Assembly: GCF_027594865.1 (NCBI RefSeq)
Contig: NZ_CP089391.1
Span: 2,882,501-2,946,500, forward strand
Length of the DNA stretch: 64,000 bases
Reading direction: 5' to 3'
Origin: Bradyrhizobium xenonodulans
GTDB lineage: Bacteria; Pseudomonadota; Alphaproteobacteria; Rhizobiales; Xanthobacteraceae
Below are positions 1 to 9,349 of the stretch, in pieces. Each line of letters starts with the position of its first letter. Position 1 is the stretch's first letter. The notes beneath the pieces were generated by a model, which saw nothing but the letters and a program-made list of their open reading frames with translations, ran no database searches and had not been told where the DNA came from. The translations under genes and the position numbers were made by a program.

Positions 1-2
1 AT

Positions 3-32
3 CACGACGATCATCATCACGGCCACCACTGA
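3..32 (+). CDS. C-terminal tail of a His-rich protein (5' end outside window)
   Basis: Only the last nine codons are in the window. Read in frame 3 they give a very His-rich end (HDDHHHGHH) followed by TGA. Such tails are typical of metal-handling proteins such as nickel, cobalt or zinc carriers and chaperones, but the family cannot be told from nine residues. The other frames give no similarly biased peptide. This is a frame choice made on composition alone. Confidence 0.35.
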   Translation, partial: HDDHHHGHH

Positions 33-123
33 CGTGATGTGATTCCATCCGGCGGGGCGCAACGATCGGTGCGTCCCGCCGCACTTGTTTCGAAGCGGGC
101 TGGCTCTGCCCGGCGCGACCGAC

Positions 124-465
124 ATGCATCTGTTTCGTATCACCTTCTGCGCACTGGGCCTCCTCGCTGGCCTCGGCTGCGCCGTGGCCACACCCGGTGC
201 TGCCGTGCCCGCCTCGGACGAGCCGACCCGGGAAGATTGCAACGCCGCGGTTGCGGAGGCTCGCGCCTTGGCGTCCGCTTTGCCGGCTGATCATCTCTCG
301 CGCTACTTCGCCGAGCGGCACTTGCATCAGGCCCTGGTGGAAGCCGGTAACGGCGAGTTCGACGAATGCCTCGACATGGCGGCGCGTGCCTCCGACGAGG
401 TGCGCGAGCGGCGCCACGAGCTGCGGCCGGGCGAACGGCTGAAAGTGCTCGGGGTCGACGAGTAG
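124..465 (+). CDS. small putative lipoprotein, unknown function
   Basis: This encodes 113 aa. The ATG start gives a clean lipoprotein signal peptide: positive start, hydrophobic stretch, lipobox-like LAGLGC around residues 14-19. A longer TTG start at 85 would bury that signal. The mature part is short and helical, with DxC-like cysteines near both ends and a charged C-terminus (EVRERRHEL). I do not recognise a family. It stands alone, about 110 bp before the next gene on the same strand. It probably sits in the outer-membrane or periplasmic space. Confidence 0.6.
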   Translation: MHLFRITFCALGLLAGLGCAVATPGAAVPASDEPTREDCNAAVAEARALASALPADHLSRYFAERHLHQALVEAGNGEFDECLDMAARASDEVRERRHELRPGERLKVLGVDE

Positions 466-577
466 CAGGATCGCAGAATTTGGCAGATCCTGCACGCTGT
501 CATCGCAGCGTCATCTTTGCCCGCGCATTGTCGGCTCCGCTCCAGGAATGGGTTCAAGAACAGGTAGATGTCGCGAC

Positions 578-1201
578 ATGGATCAGATCGAGCCGCTTTT
601 CCCGATTCCTCTCCTGCGCTCGCCTGGGCTGCTCCCGCCATCGCTGAACGAAGCGGCCGTGGCCGCGATCCGCAGCACCCGGATCGAAGGTAATCTGCGC
701 TCGGGCCAGCTCTTCCACACCGAGGTCGCCGACCCCCGCGACAACGAGCTGTTTCGGCAGATCGCCGAGCTTGCCGTCCCGAAGCTGGTCGATTTCGGCG
801 TCCTGCTGTTCGGCGAAGAGCTGCGCTGGACCGTCAAGGAGATGTGGACCAACATGCTCGAGACCGGCGGAAACCAGACGCTGCATTCCCACGCCAACAG
901 CTTCGTCTCCGGCATCTTGTATCTGACGCCCTCGCATCCGGCCTGCAAGACGGTCTTCGTGCGGCCGCCCGGCGGTTCCGACTTCTCCTTCCGGCACCAC
1001 ACAAGAAGCGCCGCCATCGGACCCTTTAATGCGGGCAAGTACGTCCTGCCGGAGGCCGAGCCAGGTGATCTCGTGCTTTTTCCAAGCTATCTCTACCACG
1101 AGGTGCCGAGAAACCAGGGCGGTCAGAGAATTACCATCGCCTTCAACGCCATTCCCGATCATCTCGACTGCTGGGGCTATCGCGTCAACTTCGCGCCTTG
1201 A
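578..1201 (+). CDS. 2OG-Fe(II) oxygenase-like protein (TIGR02466 type)
   Basis: This encodes 207 aa from the internal ATG (MDQIEPLFPIPLL). An upstream ATG at 548 would add ten residues of uncharacteristic sequence. The C-terminal half carries a double-stranded beta-helix pattern: a first His in TLHSHANSF, a second His in LYHEV, then an Arg in QRITIAFN, the usual Fe(II) and 2-oxoglutarate anchors. This resembles the 'putative 2OG-Fe(II) oxygenase' family often seen as single genes. The substrate is unknown. It converges on the next gene with only about 10 bp between their ends. Confidence 0.7.
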   Translation: MDQIEPLFPIPLLRSPGLLPPSLNEAAVAAIRSTRIEGNLRSGQLFHTEVADPRDNELFRQIAELAVPKLVDFGVLLFGEELRWTVKEMWTNMLETGGNQTLHSHANSFVSGILYLTPSHPACKTVFVRPPGGSDFSFRHHTRSAAIGPFNAGKYVLPEAEPGDLVLFPSYLYHEVPRNQGGQRITIAFNAIPDHLDCWGYRVNFAP

Positions 1202-1211
1202 GAGAGGCCGA

Positions 1212-3848
1212 TCACTCGTTTCTCAGGCCGAATTCACGAAGCAGCAAATCCCTTGCCTCGCCACGCGACGGCGCCGCCTGATTGATCTTGCGGAGCAGGC
1301 GCGCGGCCGCCGCGCGGTCCGAACCGATCAGGGATCGCGCCATCCCCATCAGCGGCCCGTAAGCCGGATCGAATTCCGCGCTCAGGCGAAGTGCGTCGAT
1401 GAGGCCCGGTGACGCCGCTTCGATCAGGGCAGTTCCGCGCGGATCGCCCGGCAGAGAGGCTCCAGCTTCGAGAAAGCGGTTGCGCGCGGCCCAATAGGCG
1501 TCGAGGCGCGCGCCCAGCGCGTCGTGCTCGGCTCCGCGCGCGAGGAGTTCGTTCGAATCCGGTTGAATATCTTTCGTGACGGCAAGCAGCAGCGACCAGG
1601 GTGCTGCCGTGAGTGCACGGACATTTCGCCGCGCATCGAAGGTCACGAACGGATAATCATCCGTGTTGCGCGGACCTTCGCCGGCGAATGCGGAGAGAGC
1701 GTGCGGGCCCCCGAGATATTGGCCGAGGAGATCGATCGGCGCCTCGAACCCGAGCGGGCGTACAACGGACCCGATGGCGGGATCGCGAAGCCGCGCAGCG
1801 AGCGCCTCGGTATCCAAATGGCCGCCATCGCGCGTTCCGATGAGCGCCAGCATCGGTGTACGGATGCTGTAGTGATTGAGCCAGGCCGAGCCGTCGGGAT
1901 AGACGTCGAGAAAGCCGCGGACGATGGCGCGCAGGGACGGCAGATCGAGCTGGTACAGCGGCAGCCATTGGCAGAAGATGCCGCCGGGCGCCAGCCTGCG
2001 TTTCACTGCTCCGAAATGCTCGACGGTGTAAAGCGCACCGCTGCCGTCGAGCGCGGGATGAAACAGGTCGGCGATGATCACGTCATGCTGGCTCGTATCT
2101 GCAGCAACGTAGCGACGGGCATCCGCCACGGTCACCCGCGGCGCCGATGCCGGCGGCGGATTGACGAACCAGGGCAGAAGTTCCACCACTTCCCGGGAGA
2201 GTTCGACGCCGCGCACGCTGACATGAGGCATCTGCGAGCCGCCGACCACGGTGGCGCCCGTGCCGATGCCCAGAAACAAAGCCTGGTGCGGAGCCGTGTG
2301 AAGCAACAGCGGGAGCATCGCCTGCCGGTAGTCGGATCGAACCGAGCTCGTCCCGCCCATGCGGAAGTGCCCGTTGACCTCGAGGTAGCGCGTACCTGCG
2401 GCGTCATCGACGACGCTGGCCGTCGCCATCGGCCCTTCACGGACCGCAAGCAGCGCTCCGCCCGGCGGCACGCGCGTCAACGATGGCGCAGGATTGAGCC
2501 ACAGCACGAGCGCGGAAATCGCCGGAGCAGCAGACCACGGCAGTGCCGATCGGCCGGGCGGCAGCAGCAGCAGATAGCCCAGCGCAACGGCAAGCAGCGC
2601 CGTCCATGCACCAAGAGCCGGAATCAGGAATTGCGCCGCCACCAGCGGCGCGACGCAGGCGCCAAGACTGTTGACGCCGACGGCGGATCCGACCGAGCCG
2701 CGCTGATCGCTCACCCGTTGTGCCAGCAGGCCGAACAGTGCGCCCATCGCGGTCGCCGGTACCAGGAACAGCGCGACCGCCACGGCCAGCTCACCGAATA
2801 TCTCCGCAGACGCCACGGTCTCGACCAGGCGACGGGCATAGGGCACAAGCACCGCGGTTGCGATGCAGGCGAATGATGTTGCGGCGAGCAGCCCGCGGAG
2901 ATTTCCATCCTGCGCATCTCGCCCGCTCCGCTGCCAGAGCAGGCCCCCCACCGCGGTGCCGAGCAGATAGGCGGCCAACAGTCCAGCGAACGTATAGACG
3001 GTGTCCTCCATCACCTGCGCGGCGAGCCGGACCACGATGACCTCGAAGGAGAGTCCCAGCAGTCCCGTGGCAAACAAGGTGATCGTGAGCCGCAGGTCGC
3101 GAATCCGTTCCGGCCGCCGTTCCTCGGCCGCGGCCTTGCCCGCCGCCGATCCGAGCACGAGCGCACCGAGGGCACAGAACGCGTTGACACCGGCGAGGCA
3201 GAGCAGCGTTCCCGAAAATCCGAGCGCCGGGATCAGGAGGAATGTGGAGGCGAGCGTGCCGGCCAGAGCCCCGGCGGTATTCGCTCCGTACACGCCTGCC
3301 GTGACGCGGGCCTCGCCGCGCGCGTCACGCATCATCCGTTCCAGCGCGGCCAGGGTTCCGCCCATGGCCATCGCTGCAGGCAGCAGCACGAGTGTTGGCA
3401 GCGCCAGGCTGCCGGCCCAGAGCAGGGCTGGAGACGGTTCGGTGCCGAGCAGAGGGGACAGGGCGCGACCGGCCGAGGGCAGCAGCCAGACGCTGATCAA
3501 GCCCCAGACGGCAATGACCGCTTCAAGCGTCGCATAGACGCGCCAAGGCGATCTCGAGCGGCGGATCGGCCGATCGAGCGCGAACGCGCCCAGGGCCAGA
3601 CCGCCGAAGAACCCGGCAATGACCCCAAGGACCGCCATCATTTCGGTGCCCAGCGCAAGGCTCAACTGGCGCGTCCAAACGATCTCGTAGCCGAGGCCCG
3701 CAAATCCAGACGCCGTCACGATCGGGAGGAGGAGGGCCTGGGCGCGGCTTGCGCCCTGACGGGTGTGCGCCGATGTGACCTGATCCTGCACCGCGCGCGC
3801 GAACCGGCCCGCCGAAGCGATCGCGGTGCTGTTCGGCTCAGATTGCAT
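1212..3848 (-). CDS. fused multi-pass membrane / spermidine-synthase-like protein
   Basis: This encodes 878 aa. The chosen ATG (MQSEPNS) lies 8 nt after GAGGAG; the GTG three codons earlier is worse placed. The N-terminal half has roughly a dozen hydrophobic helices, starting with the typical GFAGLGYEIVWTRQLSLALG. The C-terminal half has a spermidine-synthase-like Rossmann fold: FLGIGTGAT, VRGVELSREVV, then DARRYV and DVIIADLFHP. It is followed by a helical tail. Family members are called fused MFS/spermidine synthase. Aminopropyl transfer is not established for them, and a transporter or a modifier of another small molecule is possible. The gene is monocistronic. Confidence 0.8.
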   Translation of the reverse strand: MQSEPNSTAIASAGRFARAVQDQVTSAHTRQGASRAQALLLPIVTASGFAGLGYEIVWTRQLSLALGTEMMAVLGVIAGFFGGLALGAFALDRPIRRSRSPWRVYATLEAVIAVWGLISVWLLPSAGRALSPLLGTEPSPALLWAGSLALPTLVLLPAAMAMGGTLAALERMMRDARGEARVTAGVYGANTAGALAGTLASTFLLIPALGFSGTLLCLAGVNAFCALGALVLGSAAGKAAAEERRPERIRDLRLTITLFATGLLGLSFEVIVVRLAAQVMEDTVYTFAGLLAAYLLGTAVGGLLWQRSGRDAQDGNLRGLLAATSFACIATAVLVPYARRLVETVASAEIFGELAVAVALFLVPATAMGALFGLLAQRVSDQRGSVGSAVGVNSLGACVAPLVAAQFLIPALGAWTALLAVALGYLLLLPPGRSALPWSAAPAISALVLWLNPAPSLTRVPPGGALLAVREGPMATASVVDDAAGTRYLEVNGHFRMGGTSSVRSDYRQAMLPLLLHTAPHQALFLGIGTGATVVGGSQMPHVSVRGVELSREVVELLPWFVNPPPASAPRVTVADARRYVAADTSQHDVIIADLFHPALDGSGALYTVEHFGAVKRRLAPGGIFCQWLPLYQLDLPSLRAIVRGFLDVYPDGSAWLNHYSIRTPMLALIGTRDGGHLDTEALAARLRDPAIGSVVRPLGFEAPIDLLGQYLGGPHALSAFAGEGPRNTDDYPFVTFDARRNVRALTAAPWSLLLAVTKDIQPDSNELLARGAEHDALGARLDAYWAARNRFLEAGASLPGDPRGTALIEAASPGLIDALRLSAEFDPAYGPLMGMARSLIGSDRAAAARLLRKINQAAPSRGEARDLLLREFGLRNE

Positions 3849-3954
3849 TCGCCTCACTCCTCGAACTCTCGGGCGATCAGAGCATCCGCTCTATGTCAGA
3901 TTTTTTCAGTATTTATGACAGCCGATCAGAGCCGGCCGTTTTCGCCCGGTGCGG

Positions 3955-6138
3955 TCAGAACCTCGCCGCCACCGTCAGCCGTACCGCGAGGGGCTCGGCC
4001 GGGTGGACGTGGCGATCGGCGACGCCGTCGATGGGTTCTCCCGGCAATCGCGACAGATAGTAATATTCGATCTGGTTGGTCTGGGCGTTGAAGAGGTTGA
4101 GCACGTCGAGTTGCAGCCGCAGGCCGTTGTCGAACTTGTAGCCGGCGCGCGCATTGAAGATCAGCGAGGACCGCGAGCGGACGCTGTCGTCTTCGACGAG
4201 AGGACGCGGACCGAAATAGCGCGCCTTCAGCGCGCCGAACCAACCAGTGTCGCCACCAAGGGTGACCGCGCTGCTTGCGACCCACGCCGGTGCGCCGGGG
4301 ATGCGGGCCCCGGCGGGATCGAAATCGGTGAAGCGCGCCTGGGTACGGGCCACGTCGAGATCGACCGTCATCCAGGGCAGTGGCTTGTACTGGTTCGTCC
4401 ACTCCACGCCAACGCGGCGGCTCGGACGGCTCGGCTCCGTGGTGCCGGCGTCGCCGACGAACAGCAGCTCGGAGTCGAAGTCCAGCACGAAGATCGCGAG
4501 CGAGCTGGTCAGGCCCTCGATCACCCTGGTGCGGATGCCGAGTTCGGCGCCGCGAGAGCGCACGAGCAGCGGCACGCGCTCGAGCGGCGTCACCCTGTCG
4601 TTGGGATCCACGGCGATCGTCGCGCCGCGGATATCGTTGCTGTGCAGGCCGTAGCCAGCATTGCCGTAGAACTCGGTCTTGTACCAGGGGCCGAGCACGA
4701 GTCCGACCTTGGGGCTCGTCATCGACGCCTGCGCGTTGCCCGAATTCTGCGCTGTATCGCTGAAGACGTGGCCGGCGAAGACATCTTCGCGGATTCCGAC
4801 CGTGGTGTGCAGCCAGTTGTTCCAGTGCGTGGTCGTATCGGTCCAGAAGCCGACATTGCCCTCCTGCACGCGATCATCGCGGATGGTCGAAAGCCATGCG
4901 CGCTGCTCCGTCTTGAACAGGCCGACATGGATGTCGTCGTAGCGGCTCTGCAAGCCGACGCGGGTTTGCCCTTCGAGGCCGCCAAAGCGCCAATCGAAAC
5001 TATGCCGCGCATCGACGCCGCCGAAACTGCGGCGGTCGAGCTGGCTGAACTGGTCGCCGTTGAGGGGATTGTCGAGGAAGTAGGTGAAATCGTTGAAGAG
5101 CCGGAGGTCGGAGCGCACGACATAGGCGCTGATATTGGTCTGTCCGTAGTCGCCCGACTGTGCCCAATTGCCGGACAGGCTGAAGCGGCTGGACGTGCCG
5201 CCATCGGTCGGATTGAGCGTGCCGAGGCGGTTGATCAGGCCCTGGTCGATCGTGCGTTGTGGGACCTGGTCGGTCGAATTCCAGCCATTGGAGTAGGCCA
5301 TCGCCGTCAGCGTCAGGCCGTCGGTCGCGGTGCCCTGGCTGTAGCGCATGACGCCGTTCAGCTTGCGGACATCGTCCGCCACATCCCATGGTCCATCATA
5401 TTTGACCGCCTCGACCGCCGCCAGCAGCGTGCCGCTGCCGACCGGGTTCGATCCCGCCGCCAGCGCCCGGCGATAGCCGAAGCTGCCAAAGGTCATTTCC
5501 GCGATGTTGTTCGGCAGCTTGTTGACGTAACCGATCGCCACGGCGCCGGCGGACGCGAAGTCGCCCTGGTCGGCGAAATACGGCCCCTTCCGCACATCGA
5601 CGGACTGGATCAGCTCGGGGATCAGGAAATTGATGTCGGCGTAGCCTTGCCCATGCCCATGCGTCGGCATGTTGACGGGCATGCCGTCGACGCTGATCGC
5701 GAGATCGGTGCCGTGATCGAGATTGAAGCCGCGCAGGAAATACTGATTGGCTTTGCCCTCGCCGGAGTGCTGGGTGACGATCAGGCCCGGCACCACTTCC
5801 AGCGCTTCGCCCGGCCGCGAGAACGGGACCGCGTTCACTTCCGCGCCGCTGATGCTGACTGCGCTGGCGGCGGGCGGCTGCAACGCGGACGACGGGGCGG
5901 CCGCCGCACCGCTGCCCTCGGCCGGGCCGTCCGAGCGCGTGGCGGTCTGGTTGCGCAGATCACGGTTTTTCGGTCTTGTGCGGGGGAGCCGTTTGGGCGG
6001 CTGATCGTCTTGCGCCGCAACGGTCACCGGCGGAAGCTCGGTTGGCGCGGCCGAGCCGCGCTCGTGGGCCGCGACCGGAAGCGTACACAGGGCGGATGAT
6101 GCGGCGGCGGAAAACATCCGCAACAAGGCCCTACGCAC
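3955..6138 (-). CDS. TonB-dependent outer-membrane receptor
   Basis: This encodes 727 aa from a GTG placed 7 nt after GCGGAGG; a TTG 21 nt further upstream opens the same frame but has no such site. A signal peptide is followed by a Pro-rich linker and a plug domain containing EALEVVPGLIVTQHSG, FLRGFNLDHGTDLAISVDGMPVN and a His-rich PTHGHGQGYAD loop. A long beta-barrel follows and ends in phenylalanine, as expected for outer-membrane insertion. It imports a scarce nutrient using TonB energy. The ligand is not evident, and the His-rich plug loop would fit a metal or metal chelate. No partner transporter lies nearby. Confidence 0.88.
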   Translation of the reverse strand: MRRALLRMFSAAASSALCTLPVAAHERGSAAPTELPPVTVAAQDDQPPKRLPRTRPKNRDLRNQTATRSDGPAEGSGAAAAPSSALQPPAASAVSISGAEVNAVPFSRPGEALEVVPGLIVTQHSGEGKANQYFLRGFNLDHGTDLAISVDGMPVNMPTHGHGQGYADINFLIPELIQSVDVRKGPYFADQGDFASAGAVAIGYVNKLPNNIAEMTFGSFGYRRALAAGSNPVGSGTLLAAVEAVKYDGPWDVADDVRKLNGVMRYSQGTATDGLTLTAMAYSNGWNSTDQVPQRTIDQGLINRLGTLNPTDGGTSSRFSLSGNWAQSGDYGQTNISAYVVRSDLRLFNDFTYFLDNPLNGDQFSQLDRRSFGGVDARHSFDWRFGGLEGQTRVGLQSRYDDIHVGLFKTEQRAWLSTIRDDRVQEGNVGFWTDTTTHWNNWLHTTVGIREDVFAGHVFSDTAQNSGNAQASMTSPKVGLVLGPWYKTEFYGNAGYGLHSNDIRGATIAVDPNDRVTPLERVPLLVRSRGAELGIRTRVIEGLTSSLAIFVLDFDSELLFVGDAGTTEPSRPSRRVGVEWTNQYKPLPWMTVDLDVARTQARFTDFDPAGARIPGAPAWVASSAVTLGGDTGWFGALKARYFGPRPLVEDDSVRSRSSLIFNARAGYKFDNGLRLQLDVLNLFNAQTNQIEYYYLSRLPGEPIDGVADRHVHPAEPLAVRLTVAARF

Positions 6139-6195
6139 TGACACGCCTCCGCACGGCAACCGATATAGTTCAGCAATGTCCCGCTATAGATGGTG

Positions 6196-6225
6196 AGTAT
6201 GACGATCTAGCAACAACGTCATACT
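6196..6225. promoter_or_regulatory. inverted repeat upstream of the TonB receptor gene
   Basis: The arms AGTATGACG and CGTCATACT match perfectly over 9 bp around a 12-bp spacer. They lie 58 bp before the receptor start in the 370-bp divergent gap to the GspC/N-like gene. The layout suits an operator for a dimeric regulator. It does not look like a Fur or Irr box. The rest of the gap shows nothing else I can name. Confidence 0.4.
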
Positions 6226-6511
6226 GGTGCCCGGCGGTCGTGGCAAGCCGCCGAATTCCGGCATCGCAATCAGCGTGACACATCGAGCGGGTCGGGGGTG
6301 CCAATTTGTCTGCGGTTCTGCTGCAAACGAAACAGGCAGTGGAAACATCGGAAAGATGACCGCCGCTTCGCACAGGTGTCACATGGAAAACCGATAAGCC
6401 TTGCTCCCCTTCGGAGACCTGTACCTGACAAGTCCAGCTTGTCCGGTGTATGCAGATCGCCAGCTTTCCTTGAGCGAAAATCTTGCGCGTTGCCATCCAG
6501 TGACGAGGAAC

Positions 6512-7177
6512 ATGCGAGGACGTCAGGCGAGACGGTGGATATCGGTGCGGCTCGCGCCCATGTTGGCTCCTTTGCTCGGTGTTTCCGCCTCCACCTCGGC
6601 GCTGCCGGTGGATTTTTCGGATGTCGACGTGCCAGGCTTCGTCGGGCTGGAGTCCAGCCGCCCGCTCCTGGAGCCTCCTGCGACGCGGGCACCGGCAGTC
6701 AATCCTGCGGCGGTGTCGCCGACCGCCATCAAGCGGGAGGCGATGCGCGGCAATCCGCTCTGGGCGATCCCGCTCGCAACACTGTCGGAGACGGACGAAC
6801 GACCGATCTTCTCGGCCTCGCGGCGGCCGCCGCTGCCGGTGGCTGAGCCGTCTGTGTCGAAACCGCCGCCAATGTCGCCGAGCCCGCCGCCGGTCGAGCT
6901 GCGGCTTGTGCTGGTCGGAACGGTTATCGGCGGGGATCAGAGTATCGGGATATTCGTTGACGAGACCAGCAAGGCCACGTTGCGTCTGAAGCTCGACGGA
7001 GACTATCAGGGCTGGAAGCTTCTCTCGGTGCATCACCGCGAAGTGACGATGGCGCACGGTGAGCTGACCGAGACGCTGACATTGACAAAACCAGGCGAGA
7101 GCACGTCCGCAATCAGGCCCGCGGTCGCTGAAAGCGCGGTGAGGCGAGGAAGCTCGCACACGGCCCAGTACGACTGA
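6512..7177 (+). CDS. orphan GspC/GspN-like (type II secretion-type) protein
   Basis: This encodes 221 aa from an ATG preceded by GAGGAAC; the open frame extends upstream without a ribosome site. A short hydrophobic leader (LAPMLAPLLG) is followed by a Pro-rich linker. The core has the run NPLWAIPL..LSETDERPIFSASRR and then a beta-rich VELRLVLVGTVIGG..GIFVDE. That pattern is seen in GspC homology regions and in the 'GspN-like' proteins of Bradyrhizobium. No other gsp gene lies in the window, so a working type II system cannot be inferred here. Confidence 0.6.
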   Translation: MRGRQARRWISVRLAPMLAPLLGVSASTSALPVDFSDVDVPGFVGLESSRPLLEPPATRAPAVNPAAVSPTAIKREAMRGNPLWAIPLATLSETDERPIFSASRRPPLPVAEPSVSKPPPMSPSPPPVELRLVLVGTVIGGDQSIGIFVDETSKATLRLKLDGDYQGWKLLSVHHREVTMAHGELTETLTLTKPGESTSAIRPAVAESAVRRGSSHTAQYD

Positions 7178-7368
7178 GCGAGTCGATGCCACGATCTATG
7201 AAAGTTTGTCCAGCTTGAGCTGGTCATTCACGATCTATCGAGGTGTTTGACCATTTCCGCCAAAGACGGACTCGCAAGCCTTACCTTGCCGCACGCGTGG
7301 TCGACGATCGGCCAATCAAATCATTCAAGAGTTCTTGGCTCGCGGACGCGCATGTTCCTTCCGCACAA

Positions 7369-7400
7369 TCGTCAGTTTTCTGAAAGCTAGCCTCGATAGG
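7369..7400 (+). promoter_or_regulatory. tts box (TtsI-binding promoter element)
   Basis: The sequence TCGTCAG, a T-run, then CTGAAAGCTAG fits the rhizobial tts box (GTCAG..TT.TCGAAAGCT) with one or two differences. It lies about 245 bp upstream of the DUF1521 effector start, on the same strand. The 460-bp gap around it holds no convincing gene. In characterised rhizobia such boxes bind TtsI and drive type III effector genes. Confidence 0.75.
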
Positions 7401-7646
7401 CTTTCCGTGAATTCGACGGTCGCGACGTGTTCGTCGAATCGCGGAGGAACAACGGTGGGAGCACTTCGCTCGCCGCCCAGGTCCGTTGTTGCCCTCTCAA
7501 ACAACGATACCGCAGCGCTCACCAAGACGGGGTGAGCGGGTGGGTTTTGATGGGTCTCGGCGCGCGAGCAAGTGCCGGGGCCTCGGTTGATCGTGCGGGC
7601 CGGCTTTGCCTGGTCTCGCTTCCTTAGGCAACAGGAGTGAATGGAA

Positions 7647-9275
7647 ATGACGTCTCTCTCGCTGGTAGGCGGTTTCAATTTGGCGGTGAACGGCTTATTG
7701 CCGCAGGGCGCGGCGGATGGCGCCGTCTTCAACATGCTGTTCGGGCAGCTCGGCGGTGGCGGCGGCTCGTTCGTGAATGAGGTGCGCTCGGCGCGAACGT
7801 CCACTGAAAAAAGCGCCTTGATCAATGCGTATGCGCAAGGCTTTGCCGCAGCGAGCGGGGAGGGGGGCGCCTCGTCATCCGAGGTTCCGCCGCAATCCTA
7901 CCAGGCCAATCGGGGCAACGTACTTTCGGTGAATATCTCGGCAAACATCGCGGGCTCCTCGCAAGGTGCCAGCATGCCCGAAGTCATGCAGGGATTCGGC
8001 TCGCTCGCGAACCTCGTCGATCAGTCGCAACTGCCCGAGCCCGTCCAGCGCCAGACGCTCGACGGCATCGCAGGCCTGATGGCGCAGCTTCAGGGACTGT
8101 TCCACTCGCAGCAGCCGACGCCGCCCAATTTGGGGACGCCCCCTTCGATCCTGCCCGCTCCGGTCAACCAGAGCTCTACCTCTGCCGATCCGGTGTGGAC
8201 GCACGAGACGGGTGACGGCAAGGCGACGATCCGCCTCGGCGACAAGTACACGATCACTGCCGACGAGAAGGACGCCAGCTGGACCGTCCGCAACAACGAG
8301 ACCGGTCATGTCACCAAGGTCCACGGAGATCCGCACGTTGACGACGATGGCGACGGCAAGAACGACTTCGATTTCAAGAAGGACATGACGTTCCAGCTTG
8401 AGGACGGCACAAAGATCACCGTGAATACGGTGCCCTTCGGCAATGGGCAGACCCTGTCATCGAAGCTCACGATCACCAACGGCAACAACGCCATCACCGT
8501 CGAAGGCCTCGGCGCCGACAAGGATGGTGCCAATAACCTGAAGGTGACGCAGTCGAATGCCGGCGCGACGCTCGATCAGCTGACCTCGGATGGCGCGCAG
8601 ACGATCTATGAGCGTGGTCAGGACTGGACCAATGGCTCGGGTCAAACGGTAAACCAGGCGCTGATCAACGCCGGCGAGGCCGGCCAGCAGAACGGCGCTT
8701 CGTCGTCTCAGAACCCGGGATTGTCGTTCAACATTCCGACCTACATCTTGCCGGCTGCTCCCGTGACGACCGATCCCTGGTCGCACGAATCCAAGGATGG
8801 CAAGGCAACGATCCGGCTCGGCGACAAGTACACGGTCACCGTCGACGAGAAAGACGCCAGCTGGACCGTGCGCAACAACCAGACTGGTCATGTCACCCAA
8901 ATCAGCGGTGACCCCCATGTCGATGACGACAATAACGGCAAGAACGACTTCGACTTCAAGAAGGACATGACCTTCCAGCTCGAGGATGGCACCAAGATTA
9001 CCGTGAACACGGTGCCCTACGGCAATGGCCAGACCCTGTCATCGAAGCTCACCATCACCAATGGCAGCAATGCCATCACCGTCGAAGGTCTTGGTGCCGA
9101 CAAGGATGGTGCCAATAACCTGAAGGTGACGCAGTCCAATGCCGGTGCGACGCTTGATCAACTGGCCTCGGATGGCGCCGACACCATCTATGAGCGCGGC
9201 CAGGATTGGGTCGACCGCTCCGGCGCGCAGGTCAATCAGGCGATGATTGACGCGGCGGAGCAGGCTTTCGCCTGA
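7647..9275 (+). CDS. NopE-like type III effector with two DUF1521 autocleavage domains
   Basis: This encodes 542 aa. ATG 7647 is 9 nt from AGGAG; ATG 7641 is too close. An unstructured N-terminus of about 175 residues is followed by two near-identical domains offset by 194 residues. Each contains WTVRNN.TGHVT, GDPHVDDD, KNDFDFKKDMTFQLEDGTKI and TIYERGQDW. The DUF1521 (MIIA) domain of NopE1 cleaves itself at GD'PH when calcium is present; the equivalent bonds here are Asp228-Pro229 and Asp422-Pro423. No Sec signal is seen, as expected for a type III substrate. The upstream tts box and downstream T3SS cluster support effector status. Its host target is unknown. Confidence 0.9.
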   Translation: MTSLSLVGGFNLAVNGLLPQGAADGAVFNMLFGQLGGGGGSFVNEVRSARTSTEKSALINAYAQGFAAASGEGGASSSEVPPQSYQANRGNVLSVNISANIAGSSQGASMPEVMQGFGSLANLVDQSQLPEPVQRQTLDGIAGLMAQLQGLFHSQQPTPPNLGTPPSILPAPVNQSSTSADPVWTHETGDGKATIRLGDKYTITADEKDASWTVRNNETGHVTKVHGDPHVDDDGDGKNDFDFKKDMTFQLEDGTKITVNTVPFGNGQTLSSKLTITNGNNAITVEGLGADKDGANNLKVTQSNAGATLDQLTSDGAQTIYERGQDWTNGSGQTVNQALINAGEAGQQNGASSSQNPGLSFNIPTYILPAAPVTTDPWSHESKDGKATIRLGDKYTVTVDEKDASWTVRNNQTGHVTQISGDPHVDDDNNGKNDFDFKKDMTFQLEDGTKITVNTVPYGNGQTLSSKLTITNGSNAITVEGLGADKDGANNLKVTQSNAGATLDQLASDGADTIYERGQDWVDRSGAQVNQAMIDAAEQAFA

Positions 9276-9298
9276 TTGCCGTCCGAGCTGCACTGATC

Positions 9299-9330
9299 GA
9301 AAGCGGGCGTCTTGGCGCCCGCTTTCTTGT
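9299..9330 (+). terminator. rho-independent terminator after the DUF1521 effector
   Basis: Perfect 11-bp arms GAAAGCGGGCG and CGCCCGCTTTC surround a 6-nt loop, followed by TTGT. It starts 24 bp after the effector stop and ends about 20 bp before the next start. Confidence 0.8.
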
Positions 9331-9349
9331 CGTGTCAGGAGACCAACAG

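Noticed and set aside
3949..6099. 716-aa plus-strand open frame opposite the TonB receptor
   Set aside because: Low-complexity, Arg/Ala/Glu-rich shadow of a clear receptor gene.
8202..9260. Long DNA repeat considered as a CRISPR or mobile repeat
   Set aside because: It is the in-frame duplication of the DUF1521 domain. No other repeat in the window has CRISPR spacing.
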